Source of the DNA: G964020105 sp964020105
Lineage (GTDB): Bacteria > Pseudomonadota > Alphaproteobacteria > WRAU01 > Hepatincolaceae
Length of the DNA stretch: 64,000 bases
NCBI GenBank assembly: GCA_964020105.1
Contig: OZ026535.1
Span: forward strand, 186,001 to 250,000
Reading direction: 5' to 3'
Position numbers and translations under genes: made by a program. The notes beneath the pieces were generated by a model. It searched no databases and was not told the DNA's origin. It saw nothing but the letters and a program-made list of their open reading frames with translations. Within the stretch, counting starts at the first letter, position 1; each line of letters opens with the position of its first letter. Below, piece by piece: positions 18,598 through 27,484 of the stretch.

Positions 18598-20283
18598 ATG
18601 ATAAATGATACTCTACTGGGAGTGGCAGCTTTCCTGCCAATTCTAATTGCTCTTGTTTTAATGGTTATTTTTCGTGTTAGTGCTGCAAAGGCTATGCCAA
18701 TAGCTCTATTAACTACTATAGTTATAGCTGTTTCCCTGTGGAATCTACCCATAAGTTACGTCATGGCATTAAGCATCAAGGGTTTACTTAACGCCATAGG
18801 GCTACTAATAATTATTTTTGGTGCATTATTGATTCTTTATGTACTAAAACAATCAGGTGCAATGGAAACAATCCAGTACGGTATGCAAAATATTAGTAAA
18901 GATATGAGAGTGCAAGCAATAGTGATTGCCTATATGTTTGGTGCTTTTGTTGAAGGTGCAGCAGGATTTGGAACTCCCGCTGCCCTTGGCGCTCCACTCT
19001 TATTAGCTCTTGGCTTCCCTCCTGTTGCTGCTGCTATCATTTGCTTAGTATTTAATAGTTTCCCTGTTACCTTTGGCGCCGTTGGGACTCCTATATTAGT
19101 TGGCTTAAAGCCGGTGGAGGCATATCTTGCTGACTCTGTAACTTTTGAAATTTTTGCTAAGCATGTGGGTGAAATATCTTCTTTGTTACATTTGCCAGCA
19201 ATTTTTCTACTGCCAATTTTTATGCTGGGATTCATTACTCGTTACTACGGGGAAAATAAATCCTGGAGAGAAGGCTTTAGAGCATGGAAGTTTTGTTTGT
19301 TTGCTGGAGTAGCTTTTGCAACTCCTTATACTACCTTGGCTTGGTTGCTTGGTCCGGAATTTCCTTCACTAATAGGAGGATTAGTTGGTCTTTCTTTGGT
19401 GATTTTAGCTGCAAAAAATTCTTGGTTTACTCCTAAAGATAAAATATGGCTCTTTGGAGAAAAAAATAAATGGGAACAAAATTGGGTGGGTGACATTTCT
19501 ATTAGTAACACAAATTTTAAACCACACATGAGCCAATTTATGGCTTGGCTACCTTATATGTTAATAGGCGCTATATTGGTTATTACTCGTATATCTTCTT
19601 TTGGCATCAAGGGATGGTTACAAGATCCAAGCAGAGCTTTGATAATTGAAAATATACTAGGGTATAAAGGTGTCTCGGAAAAAATTGATTTGCTGTATTT
19701 ACCTGGAATTATACCTTTTGTTTTGGTCTCTATTAGTGTGATTTTTTTACATAAAATGCCATTTAATAACGTAGTAGCAGCGTGGAGTGAAACTTTTAAA
19801 AAGATTAAAAATCCAACCATAGGCTTAATATCCTCAGTTGCCTTAGTTGTTATTTTTAGAAATTCTGGTGTTAATCCATCTCTAGAGCAAGGAGTACAAG
19901 CTCTACCTTCCATGCCAATTGCTTTGGCTAATCTTATGGGGCTTTATTTAGCTGATATATGGACTTTTGTTGCTTCTTATATAGGAGGACTTGGCTCCTT
20001 TATTACAGGATCCAATACAGTATCAGATCTACTATTTGCAGAATTTCAATGGAATATTAGTACTTCTGCAGGTCTTAGTTCCGATCTTATACTGGCTGCA
20101 CAAGCAGCAGGTGGTGCCATGGGAAATATGATATGCATACATAATATTATAGCTGTATGTGCTGTAGTTGGTTTGGCAGGCAGAGAAGGCTTTATCTTGA
20201 AAAAAACTTTCTTACCATTTGTTCTCTACGGCTTATCTATCGGTATTATGGTTACTATTTTCAATTTCTATAATGTTTTTTAA
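18598..20283 (+). CDS. lldP: L-lactate permease (LctP/LldP family)
   Basis: This inner-membrane protein is predicted to import L-lactate, and probably glycolate or related 2-hydroxy acids, with protons. At 561 residues it has normal family length and about 13 hydrophobic helices. Typical stretches include FVEGAAGFGTPAALGAPLL, FPVTFGAVGTPI and, near the C-terminus, GGLGSFITGSNTVSDLLF followed by a QAAGGAMGNMICIHNIIA segment. GGAGA upstream of the ATG at 18598 is a good ribosome-binding site. No lactate dehydrogenase gene is adjacent, and a perfect hairpin follows. The permease is unusual in typical Rickettsiales, so acquisition by transfer is plausible. Confidence 0.93.
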   Translation: MINDTLLGVAAFLPILIALVLMVIFRVSAAKAMPIALLTTIVIAVSLWNLPISYVMALSIKGLLNAIGLLIIIFGALLILYVLKQSGAMETIQYGMQNISKDMRVQAIVIAYMFGAFVEGAAGFGTPAALGAPLLLALGFPPVAAAIICLVFNSFPVTFGAVGTPILVGLKPVEAYLADSVTFEIFAKHVGEISSLLHLPAIFLLPIFMLGFITRYYGENKSWREGFRAWKFCLFAGVAFATPYTTLAWLLGPEFPSLIGGLVGLSLVILAAKNSWFTPKDKIWLFGEKNKWEQNWVGDISISNTNFKPHMSQFMAWLPYMLIGAILVITRISSFGIKGWLQDPSRALIIENILGYKGVSEKIDLLYLPGIIPFVLVSISVIFLHKMPFNNVVAAWSETFKKIKNPTIGLISSVALVVIFRNSGVNPSLEQGVQALPSMPIALANLMGLYLADIWTFVASYIGGLGSFITGSNTVSDLLFAEFQWNISTSAGLSSDLILAAQAAGGAMGNMICIHNIIAVCAVVGLAGREGFILKKTFLPFVLYGLSIGIMVTIFNFYNVF

Positions 20284-20298
20284 TTGATCTCTTTAATC

Positions 20299-20330
20299 CT
20301 ACCAGATAAACTTTAAGAATTATCTGGTAG
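20299..20330. terminator. Hairpin between convergent lldP and mntH
   Basis: A perfect 11-bp stem (CTACCAGATAA at 20299-20309 with TTATCTGGTAG at 20320-20330) and a 10-base loop lie 16 bases past the lldP stop. There is no strong U-tract on either side. It could end transcription from lldP and also from the mntH side. The sequence TTATCTGGTA recurs near 20458, outside the hairpin. Confidence 0.5.
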
Positions 20331-20354
20331 GTTGAATTTAAAAAACTAACTGTG

Positions 20355-20447
20355 TTACTCCACATACTATTAGGACGCTGTTTGTGAATAATCAATTAGC
20401 ATCCCTACCCATAACTTTCTTAGAAGAAGTTAAATAAATCTGTAAGC
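20355..20447 (-). pseudogene. Truncated duplicate of the 3' part of mntH
   Basis: These 93 bases match 20535-20627, inside the mntH coding region, at 91 of 93 positions, displaced by exactly 180 bp. Read on the minus strand it encodes LQIYLTSSKKVMGRDAN. A GGA-to-TGA change then creates a stop, and the frame continues LFTNSVLIVCGV before it diverges. It has no start and no upstream half, so it is a dead fragment. Near-identity indicates a recent partial tandem duplication. Confidence 0.85.
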
Positions 20448-20475
20448 TACTTAAAGATTATCTGGTAATTAAAAT

Positions 20476-21708
20476 TTATAAAGATATTAATTTAAATTCA
20501 CTAAGTAAAAGCAATATATTTAAGAAAGCAACTATTACTCCACATACTATTAGGACGCTGTTTGTGAACAATCCATTAGCATCCCTACCCATAACTTTCT
20601 TAGAAGAAGTTAAATAAATCTGTAAGCCAATAGTAATAGGCAACTGCATGCTAAGAAACATCTGTGAATACAGTAACCCTTGTAGTGGATTACTAATAAA
20701 TAATATCACAAAAGTTGCAATCACTAAGGTAAGTAGTGCCCCTATCTTAGCATATTTGCCATTATGATCATACTCTTTGTTAAAAAGTCCTGAGAAAATA
20801 ATTCCCCCAGATACTCCCGCTGTAATAGATGATGCAAAGCCAGCAAACAACAATGATACAGCAAATACTGCAGCAGCCTTGCTACCCAATATCGGCTCGA
20901 GCAACTTTGATGCTTGCGACAGCTCACTAACCTGAATATTATTATTGAAAAATATCTCTACCGCTAAAATTATAATTGTCGAGTTAATTGCCCATCCAAT
21001 TATCATAGATATTAATGTATCAAAAAATTCAAAACGCATTAAATGACGCTTGATCTTTGCGTTTTTATTAAACCATTTCCTACTTTGTATAATCTCAGAA
21101 TGTAAAAATAAATTATGAGGCATTACAACAGCCCCCAAAACACTAACAATTATCAATAACGATCCTTGTGGAATATGTGGCTTAATTGAACTAGTCGCCG
21201 CTCCTACCCAATCAACGTCAATTAAAGATAATTCATACAAAAAACAAAAACTTATGATGGCAACAAAACTAATAATGATTTTCTCTAATCTTCTATAATT
21301 AGTAAGAAAAGTTACTAATAAAACAGTTACGCTTAAAATTATAGCCCCAATTAGTAACGGAATATCAGCTAACATATCCAGAGCAATCGCTCCACCTAAA
21401 ATTTCTGCTAAAGCAGTCGATATCGATGCCATAAATCCTGTAGAAAGAACCATAATGTTATATTTTGGTTTTAAATGAATAAATGAATTCTCAGCCAAAC
21501 ATTTCCCAGTTGCAATACCTAAATGTGCAACATTATGTTGTAATATTATAAGCATCAAAGTTGATAGGGTTACCATCCATAACAAAGTATAACCAAATTC
21601 TGATCCCGCTCCTATATTCGCTGCCCAGTTGCCTGGATCTATAAATCCAACCGTCACAAGTACTCCAGGCCCTAAATATCTAAAAAATCTAAACGTTTTT
21701 CTATTCAT
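20476..21708 (-). CDS. mntH: Nramp-family divalent metal (Mn2+/Fe2+) transporter
   Basis: This proton-coupled importer of Mn2+ or Fe2+ sits in the inner membrane. The 410-residue protein has about 11 helices. The metal-site motifs are both present: GFIDPGNWAANIGAG in the first helix (DPGN) and VVMPHNLFLHS in the sixth (MPH). Its start lies 76 bases downstream of the S24/XRE repressor gene on the same strand, so the repressor may be co-transcribed with it or control it. A broken copy of its 3' end lies just downstream. Which metal it carries cannot be told from sequence alone. Confidence 0.93.
   Translation of the reverse strand: MNRKTFRFFRYLGPGVLVTVGFIDPGNWAANIGAGSEFGYTLLWMVTLSTLMLIILQHNVAHLGIATGKCLAENSFIHLKPKYNIMVLSTGFMASISTALAEILGGAIALDMLADIPLLIGAIILSVTVLLVTFLTNYRRLEKIIISFVAIISFCFLYELSLIDVDWVGAATSSIKPHIPQGSLLIIVSVLGAVVMPHNLFLHSEIIQSRKWFNKNAKIKRHLMRFEFFDTLISMIIGWAINSTIIILAVEIFFNNNIQVSELSQASKLLEPILGSKAAAVFAVSLLFAGFASSITAGVSGGIIFSGLFNKEYDHNGKYAKIGALLTLVIATFVILFISNPLQGLLYSQMFLSMQLPITIGLQIYLTSSKKVMGRDANGLFTNSVLIVCGVIVAFLNILLLLSEFKLISL
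20535..20627. repeat. Second copy of the 93-bp mntH repeat (within mntH)
   Basis: This is the intact partner of the 20355-20447 fragment, lying inside the C-terminal coding part of mntH. The two mismatches are at the AATAATCAATT versus AACAATCCATT segment. Similarity fades immediately outside the 93 bases. Confidence 0.88.
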
Positions 21709-21784
21709 ACATAATCCACAAAAATATAACTATACAAATAATATAGCATAATAATGCACTTAGAGAATAGCAATAACTAAAGAA

Positions 21785-22462
21785 TTAAGCAAAATTCTTA
21801 GTATTAATTCTTCCCAAAACTCTAGCCACTATTCTAAAAGATTCTTCATCCTCAGATAAATTTATTTCTACCGGATCATAATCTGGATTGCTAGAGATTA
21901 GTTTTAATAATCCTTTCTGCTTAAACTGGATCTTCTTAACTAGATAATCATTATTATAAGAAATCATATAAATACCTTGTAATTGAGTAGTCTCATAATC
22001 ACACTGTTTAGCAAATAGCGTATCACCTTCCTGAATTACAGGATTCATAGAATCACTACAAACTCTGAAGGCAAAGATATCTCTACTATCTTTAATTAAA
22101 AATTGACTTTTTAACCACACCTCATCTATTTTAAGTGAATCAGCACATTCATCCAAAGATAATAATCCCTTACCAGCAGACATTTCAGAGTGATAAAATG
22201 GTAACTTAACAACAAGATTATCCTTATTATCAACATAACTACTATTTTTCATAGTAGGCATATCTATGTCAAGAGTCTCAGATATCTTGTGGAGAATGTG
22301 AAAACTAGGAGACGCAGACTCACTAATATACCTTGATACTGTTGCCTGTGTCACACCAATTGCTTTCGCAAATTCCATTTGATTTTTGAATTTCTTTTTA
22401 ATTGCTTCATCTAACAATCTACCAAAGCCTGTAATATTACTTCTCTTTACTTTTATTTTCAT
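21785..22462 (-). CDS. XRE-type repressor with S24 (LexA/CI-like) self-cleaving domain
   Basis: This 225-residue DNA-binding regulator has an N-terminal HTH (about residues 27-60: NQMEFAKAIGVTQATVSRYIS) and a C-terminal S24 peptidase domain. The likely catalytic Ser138 lies in CSDSMNP and Lys176 in LVKKIQF. An Ala-Gly cleavage site is visible at 96-97 (MSAGKG). The protein may therefore cleave itself, as LexA and CI do. I moved the start to the ATG at 22462, because GAGG lies just upstream on the minus strand and the longer frame lacks this. It lies upstream of mntH on the same strand. It resembles phage repressors, but no phage genes are nearby. Confidence 0.88.
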   Translation of the reverse strand: MKIKVKRSNITGFGRLLDEAIKKKFKNQMEFAKAIGVTQATVSRYISESASPSFHILHKISETLDIDMPTMKNSSYVDNKDNLVVKLPFYHSEMSAGKGLLSLDECADSLKIDEVWLKSQFLIKDSRDIFAFRVCSDSMNPVIQEGDTLFAKQCDYETTQLQGIYMISYNNDYLVKKIQFKQKGLLKLISSNPDYDPVEINLSEDEESFRIVARVLGRINTKNFA

Positions 22463-23070
22463 TAATTCCTCACAAGAATAAAAAACCATATCTAAAACAA
22501 TTTATTATGCATTTTAGGCATGAACCATAACAAAATTTTAAAACATCAATTCTCACTACTGATATAATTCTAATAATAAACAAAAAATATTTAATAATCA
22601 ATCAATAAATGATAAAGTTGTAAATATACTTTAAAAGAATTATAAGAATAATATTTTTACAGTTATCATAAAGTTATAAATACAAGCATATATAAGTATA
22701 ATATAGAAAATACAAATAAATTCTAATACATAGTCACATGTTATATAAACAACCTTAAATATGCATATATTCCTATAAGGCATCAAATGTGGGCATTTTA
22801 TTCTTATAGAAAATTTTATAAACAGATGATTGCTTTTTATATACACAAAAATGTTGAGTTTTTTATTGTAGGCATTAACTAAAAGTCTTATATTTGTTTA
22901 GGTTTATTTGTATTATACAAGTAAATATTCATATTTATTATTGTATTAATGAAATGTGAGATATGAAAAAAAGTACAATTAATGCTTGAATTTGTAATAA
23001 ATAGTTGAATTTAATGCTGTTTTATGTTATGTTTAGGCTCAAAGCTAGTATTTAATAAAGGTTGTGTATT
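22463..23070. other. 608-bp divergent regulatory interval
   Basis: This very AT-rich region separates the minus-strand repressor gene from the plus-strand DeoR regulator gene. It should hold both promoters and their operators. No frame in it looks like a gene, and the one longer minus-strand frame is of low complexity. I could not identify a convincing operator palindrome or RNA element. Confidence 0.5.
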
Positions 23071-23859
23071 ATGTTACCAGGAAAAAGAAGACAAGAAATT
23101 TTAAGATTAAATAAAGAAAAGCAAGGTATTAGTATAAAAGAATTAGCTAATTTTTTTAAAGTTTCTAATATGACTATTCTTAGAGATATAAAACTTTTAG
23201 ATGAACAAGGCAAGTTAGAAATTGTTAGAGGTGGTGTGATACCACTTGATTCAGATACTGATAATAATACTGTGTCATCTAATATTTACGATAAAAAACG
23301 ACAAAAAGCTTTATCTGAGAAGCAACAAATTGCTAAATATTGTGCTGAATATTTAATTAGAGAAGGCAATATAATTGCCCTTGAAGGTGGCTCTACTGCT
23401 GGTTCTATCATTAAATTTTTAGGCAATAAGCAAAAAATTACTATTATTACCAATGGACTTTTTGTTGTACAAGATGCTGCAGATAAGTTAGATCCCACTT
23501 GTAGAGTTACTTGTAGTGGGGGCTTGCTTGAGAGGCCTTATTTAGCTTTTTTAGGACCTGATGTTGATTATTTCTTTGAATCTAAACATACTGATTTAGC
23601 TTTTTTTAGTTGTGTTGGATTTGATTTTAACATTGGTCCTATGGATTCTCATCCACTAGATATTCAAGCAAAGTTAGCTATGATGAAAAATGCTCAAAGA
23701 AGGGTTTTGGTTATTGATAAAAATAAGTTCAACATTCGTTCTGTTTTACGCACTGTTTCTATTGATTTTCTTACCGATATTGTCACAAATTCTTCCATTG
23801 ATCCAGAATTTTTAGATAGATTAAGGCAGTATAAAAATATCAAAATTCATCTAGCTTAA
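23071..23859 (+). CDS. DeoR-family transcriptional regulator
   Basis: The protein has 262 residues. The N-terminal HTH (GISIKELANFFKVSNMTILRDIKLLDEQGKL, about 18-48 from this start) is followed by the family's RGGV turn. The C-terminal sugar-phosphate-binding DeoRC domain has EGGSTAGSI, ITNGLFV and CSGGLL stretches. Members respond to phosphorylated sugars and usually repress an adjacent catabolic operon; no such operon is beside it. The ATG at 23071 has AAAGG 9 bases upstream and is preferred to the in-frame TTG at 23062. It converges with the multicopper oxidase gene. Confidence 0.9.
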   Translation: MLPGKRRQEILRLNKEKQGISIKELANFFKVSNMTILRDIKLLDEQGKLEIVRGGVIPLDSDTDNNTVSSNIYDKKRQKALSEKQQIAKYCAEYLIREGNIIALEGGSTAGSIIKFLGNKQKITIITNGLFVVQDAADKLDPTCRVTCSGGLLERPYLAFLGPDVDYFFESKHTDLAFFSCVGFDFNIGPMDSHPLDIQAKLAMMKNAQRRVLVIDKNKFNIRSVLRTVSIDFLTDIVTNSSIDPEFLDRLRQYKNIKIHLA

Positions 23860-23970
23860 CCCCAAGGGATTATAAAAATTACTAAAATAGCATAGCGATA
23901 TTTTTTTGTTATATCTAGTACTTATTTTTATTTTTTTTGCTTCAGGATTTATTGTAACCGTATAAACCAT

Positions 23971-24011
23971 AAGTTTATACTTATTTTTCCCATAAAAAGA
24001 AGTATAAACTT
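23971..24011. repeat. Perfect 12-bp inverted repeat between convergent genes
   Basis: AAGTTTATACTT (23971-23982) and AAGTATAAACTT (24000-24011) are exact reverse complements separated by 17 bases. A further GTATAAAC lies just to the left. The site falls between the ends of the deoR-like gene and the multicopper oxidase gene, so a bidirectional terminator is the simplest reading. There is no classical U-tract directly after either arm. Confidence 0.6.
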
Positions 24012-24025
24012 GGGTTCTATAGGTT

Positions 24026-25447
24026 TTATTTTGTAACACTAAATGTTAACATCATAGCACTTGCCATGTGGAATAAATTATGACAGTGGAATAACCACTT
24101 ACCTTCTGCATCGGCTATAAATTCTATTTCAACACTTTTCATAGGATTTATATTTATTGTATGCTTTATTAAATTATTTTTTTCTGAGATAACTTTAAAG
24201 AAAAATCCGTGCAAATGCATTGGATGTGGCATCATAGACATATTTTTTATTTTCACTTTAACTTTATCTCCAACTTTTATATCAAGCTTATCGATAGCTT
24301 TTTCATCTATCATAAGTTTCCAGTTGTAACTTCCTTCTTTTTCTTCCTTTAAGCTGATTTCATAATTTATAATATTATTATAAGTAGAAAAATCGAGGTA
24401 ACTTGGAGTTAGTGTTTGTAATTTATTGTATGCAGATGCCAAAGGATAATCAGCTTCTTTGTAGGAAGATAAGCTTATTAAATTGCCTTTACCAATTATA
24501 ACTTTAGAGTGCTTTCCCATACCCATAATGAAGGCAACTAATTCATAAGATTTGCTAGAATCCTTTACTTCAAGGATAATATCATAGGTTTCACCCATTG
24601 CAATTGGTAAATTGCTTAGGGATACTGGTTTAGTTGGCAAGCCATCTGATGCAATTACTACTATATCACCACCGGAATATACTAAATTTAAAAATCCATC
24701 AACGTAGGTATTAACTATTCTAAGCATCACTTTATTTTCACTAACTTTTGGAATAAGGAAATCTGATTCTTTACCATTAATTAGATACTTATAATAAGTA
24801 ATGTCAGAAAAATGAGCTTTATTTCCATTAACTTCGTGACCAGATTGATGCATTGAGTGTGGATAGGCTTTTGCTTTATCCACGTTGTTAGAGTTATGGA
24901 TTGAGTGAACAGATGTTGTCCTCCAGTTGAAAGTTGGATTAAGATCCTGCAGAATTTCCTCAGGATTTTTATCAAGCTCTCCGCCAAATAGGATTAAGTT
25001 ATCAGTATTATTGTCAGATTTATCTTTAAAGATGATGCCACCATAGATACCTTGAGCTTCTTCAAGACCGTGAGCATGATACCAATACGTACCTGTTTGT
25101 TTAACGTCAAATTTGTAGGTATGAGCGCTTTTTGCTTTAATGGCTGGCTGAGTTACTCCTGCCACACCATCTTGATTATTTGGCAATAATACGCCATGCC
25201 AATGTATAATTATATCTTTATTGCTTTTGTTATTAATTTTAATTTCTAAAGTATCGCCAAATTTTCCTTTAATAGTTGGCCCAGGGGAGCTTCCATTAAG
25301 GAGTAATTGAACAATTTTGTTTTTATTTATAGCAATTGTTTTTTCAGTTATGGCTATATCATATTTCAACAATTCTGCTTTCAGATCGTAATTTATCAGC
25401 AATGCCAACAATGAGATAATTATCGCAGAAAAACTGATATTTTTCAT
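24026..25447 (-). CDS. Exported multicopper oxidase
   Basis: Multicopper oxidases couple one-electron oxidation of a substrate (Cu+, Fe2+ or phenolics) to reduction of O2 to water. The 473-residue protein has a signal peptide (about 1-24, ending LKA). All copper motifs are complete: HWH (H82, H84), YHAH (H124, H126), HPMHLH (H408, H411, H413) and HCHNLFHMASAM (H454, C455, H456, H460, axial M465). The order fits a three-cupredoxin laccase/CopA-like enzyme of the periplasm. A His/Met-rich stretch at about 175-200 may be a metal-binding loop. Likely roles are copper tolerance or iron oxidation. Confidence 0.93.
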   Translation of the reverse strand: MKNISFSAIIISLLALLINYDLKAELLKYDIAITEKTIAINKNKIVQLLLNGSSPGPTIKGKFGDTLEIKINNKSNKDIIIHWHGVLLPNNQDGVAGVTQPAIKAKSAHTYKFDVKQTGTYWYHAHGLEEAQGIYGGIIFKDKSDNNTDNLILFGGELDKNPEEILQDLNPTFNWRTTSVHSIHNSNNVDKAKAYPHSMHQSGHEVNGNKAHFSDITYYKYLINGKESDFLIPKVSENKVMLRIVNTYVDGFLNLVYSGGDIVVIASDGLPTKPVSLSNLPIAMGETYDIILEVKDSSKSYELVAFIMGMGKHSKVIIGKGNLISLSSYKEADYPLASAYNKLQTLTPSYLDFSTYNNIINYEISLKEEKEGSYNWKLMIDEKAIDKLDIKVGDKVKVKIKNMSMMPHPMHLHGFFFKVISEKNNLIKHTININPMKSVEIEFIADAEGKWLFHCHNLFHMASAMMLTFSVTK

Positions 25448-25641
25448 AGGATACTCCGAACTATTTTACGTATACATGCTAGCAGATAAATCAAAAAATA
25501 ACAACTTTATACAATAATTGCTAGTAACACTATAATTTATATACATATGATATCAATTATAATATTGCTTTTTGTATTATTAAAGAATTATAATTAACAA
25601 TGGATTAGAGAATAAGCTAATAGGATATTTAGGAGCATACA

Positions 25642-27084
25642 ATGATTACATTTTTCAGCTCGGTGGTATTGTTATTATTGGGGTATTTTATTTATTCAAA
25701 AGTGATTGGTAGAATTTTACAGATTAATCCTGCGAATAGTGTTCCATCGGTAAAACATAGGGATAATGTAGATTTTTTACCAATGTCAAAAAGTAGGAAT
25801 GCTTTAATAAATTTATTAAATATTGCAGGCACAGGGCCTATTTTTGGACCTATTTTAGCTGCTTTATATGGTCCTGTGGCTTTACTGTGGATTGTTTTTG
25901 GCTGTGTTTTTGCAGGAGCAGTGCATGATTTTATAATAGGTATTATTTCATTAAGAAATAAAGGTTCTACTTTGCCGATGCTAGCAGAAAAATATTTATC
26001 TAAGGTGGCTAAGCATCTGGTAAATTTATTTTCATTTATTTTATTAATTCTTGTAGCTACGGTATTTATTGTTGGCCCTGCTAATCTTATCAATGACTTA
26101 TTGAAAAATTCTGCCATATTTATAGATATTAAATTCATTATGGCAGCATTATTCTTATATTGTTTTTTAGCAACAATACTGCCAATTGATAAGATAATAG
26201 GTAGAATATATCCATATTTTGGAGCATTGCTGATATTTAGTGCTTTAGGGATTTTAGTGGCTATACTATTTTTATTTCCTGAATTACCTAAGCCAGAACT
26301 TAATTTATCTAATATGCATCCTAGCAATATGCCAATTTTTCCTTTATTATTTTTGGTATTATCCTGTGGAGCCATATCAGGATTTCATTCTACTCAAATT
26401 CCAATTATTGCAAGAACTTTAAGTAGTGAAAATCATGCTAGAGGGGTGTTCTATGGTATGATGATTGCTGAGGGGATAATTGCCTTAATATGGGCATATG
26501 CTACGTTGGTATTATTGGATGGTCAAACACTACTTGATTTAATAAAACAAGGTACTCCCTCATTGGTGGTATATAAAATATCTTTTATGACTTTAGGGGC
26601 TTTTTTTGGTACCTTTGCAGTTTTAGGAGTAATAGTTTTACCATTAACTTCTGGAGATACAGCCTTCAGAGCAATCAGATTAATGTTAGCAGAATATTTA
26701 CATATGGATCAATCCTCAAAAATTAAAAGACTAATAATTACAATTCCATCCTTTGTGTTATCGATGATTCTAACAACTATAGATTTTCAGATATTATGGC
26801 AATATTTTTCTTGGGCAAATCAAACATTAGCTACGATCTCGCTGTGGATTTGTACGGTTTACTTAGCAAAGCATAATAAAAATGTATATATAGCATTTAT
26901 TCCGGCATTATTCATGACTTGTGTTGTGCTTACATATATATTATATGCACCAATAGGCTTTGGAGTGGATTTAGTATTATCAAAAACTATTGCTATAGTT
27001 GCAAGTGGACTTATAGGGATTTTTGCTATTATTAGTTTTAGAAAAGTAAGAGGTAGAGAATCATTTATAAATAAAGTAGAGTAA
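25642..27084 (+). CDS. CstA-family carbon starvation permease (short form)
   Basis: This integral membrane protein has 480 residues and about 12 helices. The CstA hallmarks are visible: AGTGPIFGPILAALYGP near the N-terminus, FAGAVHDFIIGIISLR, SGFHSTQIPIIARTLS and LTSGDTAFRAIRLMLAE. It is shorter than Escherichia coli CstA (about 700 residues) and matches the compact form. Relatives carry pyruvate (BtsT) or peptides, so the substrate is inferred only to class. GGAG precedes the ATG. It is transcribed divergently from the multicopper oxidase gene and is followed by about 400 bases without a gene. Confidence 0.9.
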   Translation: MITFFSSVVLLLLGYFIYSKVIGRILQINPANSVPSVKHRDNVDFLPMSKSRNALINLLNIAGTGPIFGPILAALYGPVALLWIVFGCVFAGAVHDFIIGIISLRNKGSTLPMLAEKYLSKVAKHLVNLFSFILLILVATVFIVGPANLINDLLKNSAIFIDIKFIMAALFLYCFLATILPIDKIIGRIYPYFGALLIFSALGILVAILFLFPELPKPELNLSNMHPSNMPIFPLLFLVLSCGAISGFHSTQIPIIARTLSSENHARGVFYGMMIAEGIIALIWAYATLVLLDGQTLLDLIKQGTPSLVVYKISFMTLGAFFGTFAVLGVIVLPLTSGDTAFRAIRLMLAEYLHMDQSSKIKRLIITIPSFVLSMILTTIDFQILWQYFSWANQTLATISLWICTVYLAKHNKNVYIAFIPALFMTCVVLTYILYAPIGFGVDLVLSKTIAIVASGLIGIFAIISFRKVRGRESFINKVE

Positions 27085-27484
27085 TAGAAATAATAATTAG
27101 ACTTTCAGGTTTTTTATTTACAACAAATTTATCATATTGTAAAGTTTAAGTATTACTTTCTTCCAGTATTGATAATATAATGTTCTGCTCTGGGAAAATA
27201 TTTTCTAAGTGATGTCTTTGTAAACAAACCCTTGTGCAACCATAGAAATATGCTTGCTATCTATTAATTATCGCCTAAGTTATGCCAGATTGAATAAACT
27301 TATAAAAAAATCATATTAATGCCATATAATCAGATTATGAAAGTTAAGATTTATGTTGATGTATAAATATAATCTTTAAATATGGAGCAAATATTATTTA
27401 CAGAAATCATGTATGATGTTACAATTTATGGGTATAATGTAACATAATGTTATTTGTTGTCAAATAAAAACCAAGGGAGTTATA
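27085..27484. other. 400-bp gap upstream of the asparaginase gene
   Basis: No gene-like frame lies here. The distal part holds the probable promoter and operator region of the asparaginase gene (see 27416-27445). The proximal part, after the CstA-like gene, shows no clear terminator hairpin. Confidence 0.5.
27416..27445 (+). promoter_or_regulatory. Palindrome overlapping a -10 element upstream of the asparaginase gene
   Basis: ATGTTACA (27416-27423) and TGTAACAT (27438-27445) form a perfect 8-bp inverted repeat around a 14-base centre. The centre holds GGGTATAAT, a full consensus -10 box at 27433-27438. The -35 region is weak. A repressor or activator site over the core promoter would explain the layout. 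The start codon is 40 bases downstream. Confidence 0.45.

Noticed and set aside
21709..21784. Manganese riboswitch upstream of mntH
   Set aside because: The gap between the repressor gene and mntH is only 76 AT-rich bases and shows no stable stems of the needed size.
22640..22846. 68-codon minus-strand frame in the divergent regulatory gap
   Set aside because: It is low-complexity Ile/Tyr/Cys-rich sequence from AT-rich DNA, with no ribosome-binding site. It is better explained as chance.
21785..23859. Prophage immunity region suggested by the CI-like repressor
   Set aside because: No integrase, Cro-like partner, replication or structural phage gene lies on either side. The divergent gene is a DeoR-type regulator.
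25692..26375. 227-codon minus-strand frame inside the CstA-like gene
   Set aside because: Its composition (Lys, Asn, Ile and Pro runs) is that of a reverse-read membrane protein. It lacks a ribosome-binding site and any known motif, while the plus strand encodes clear CstA motifs.
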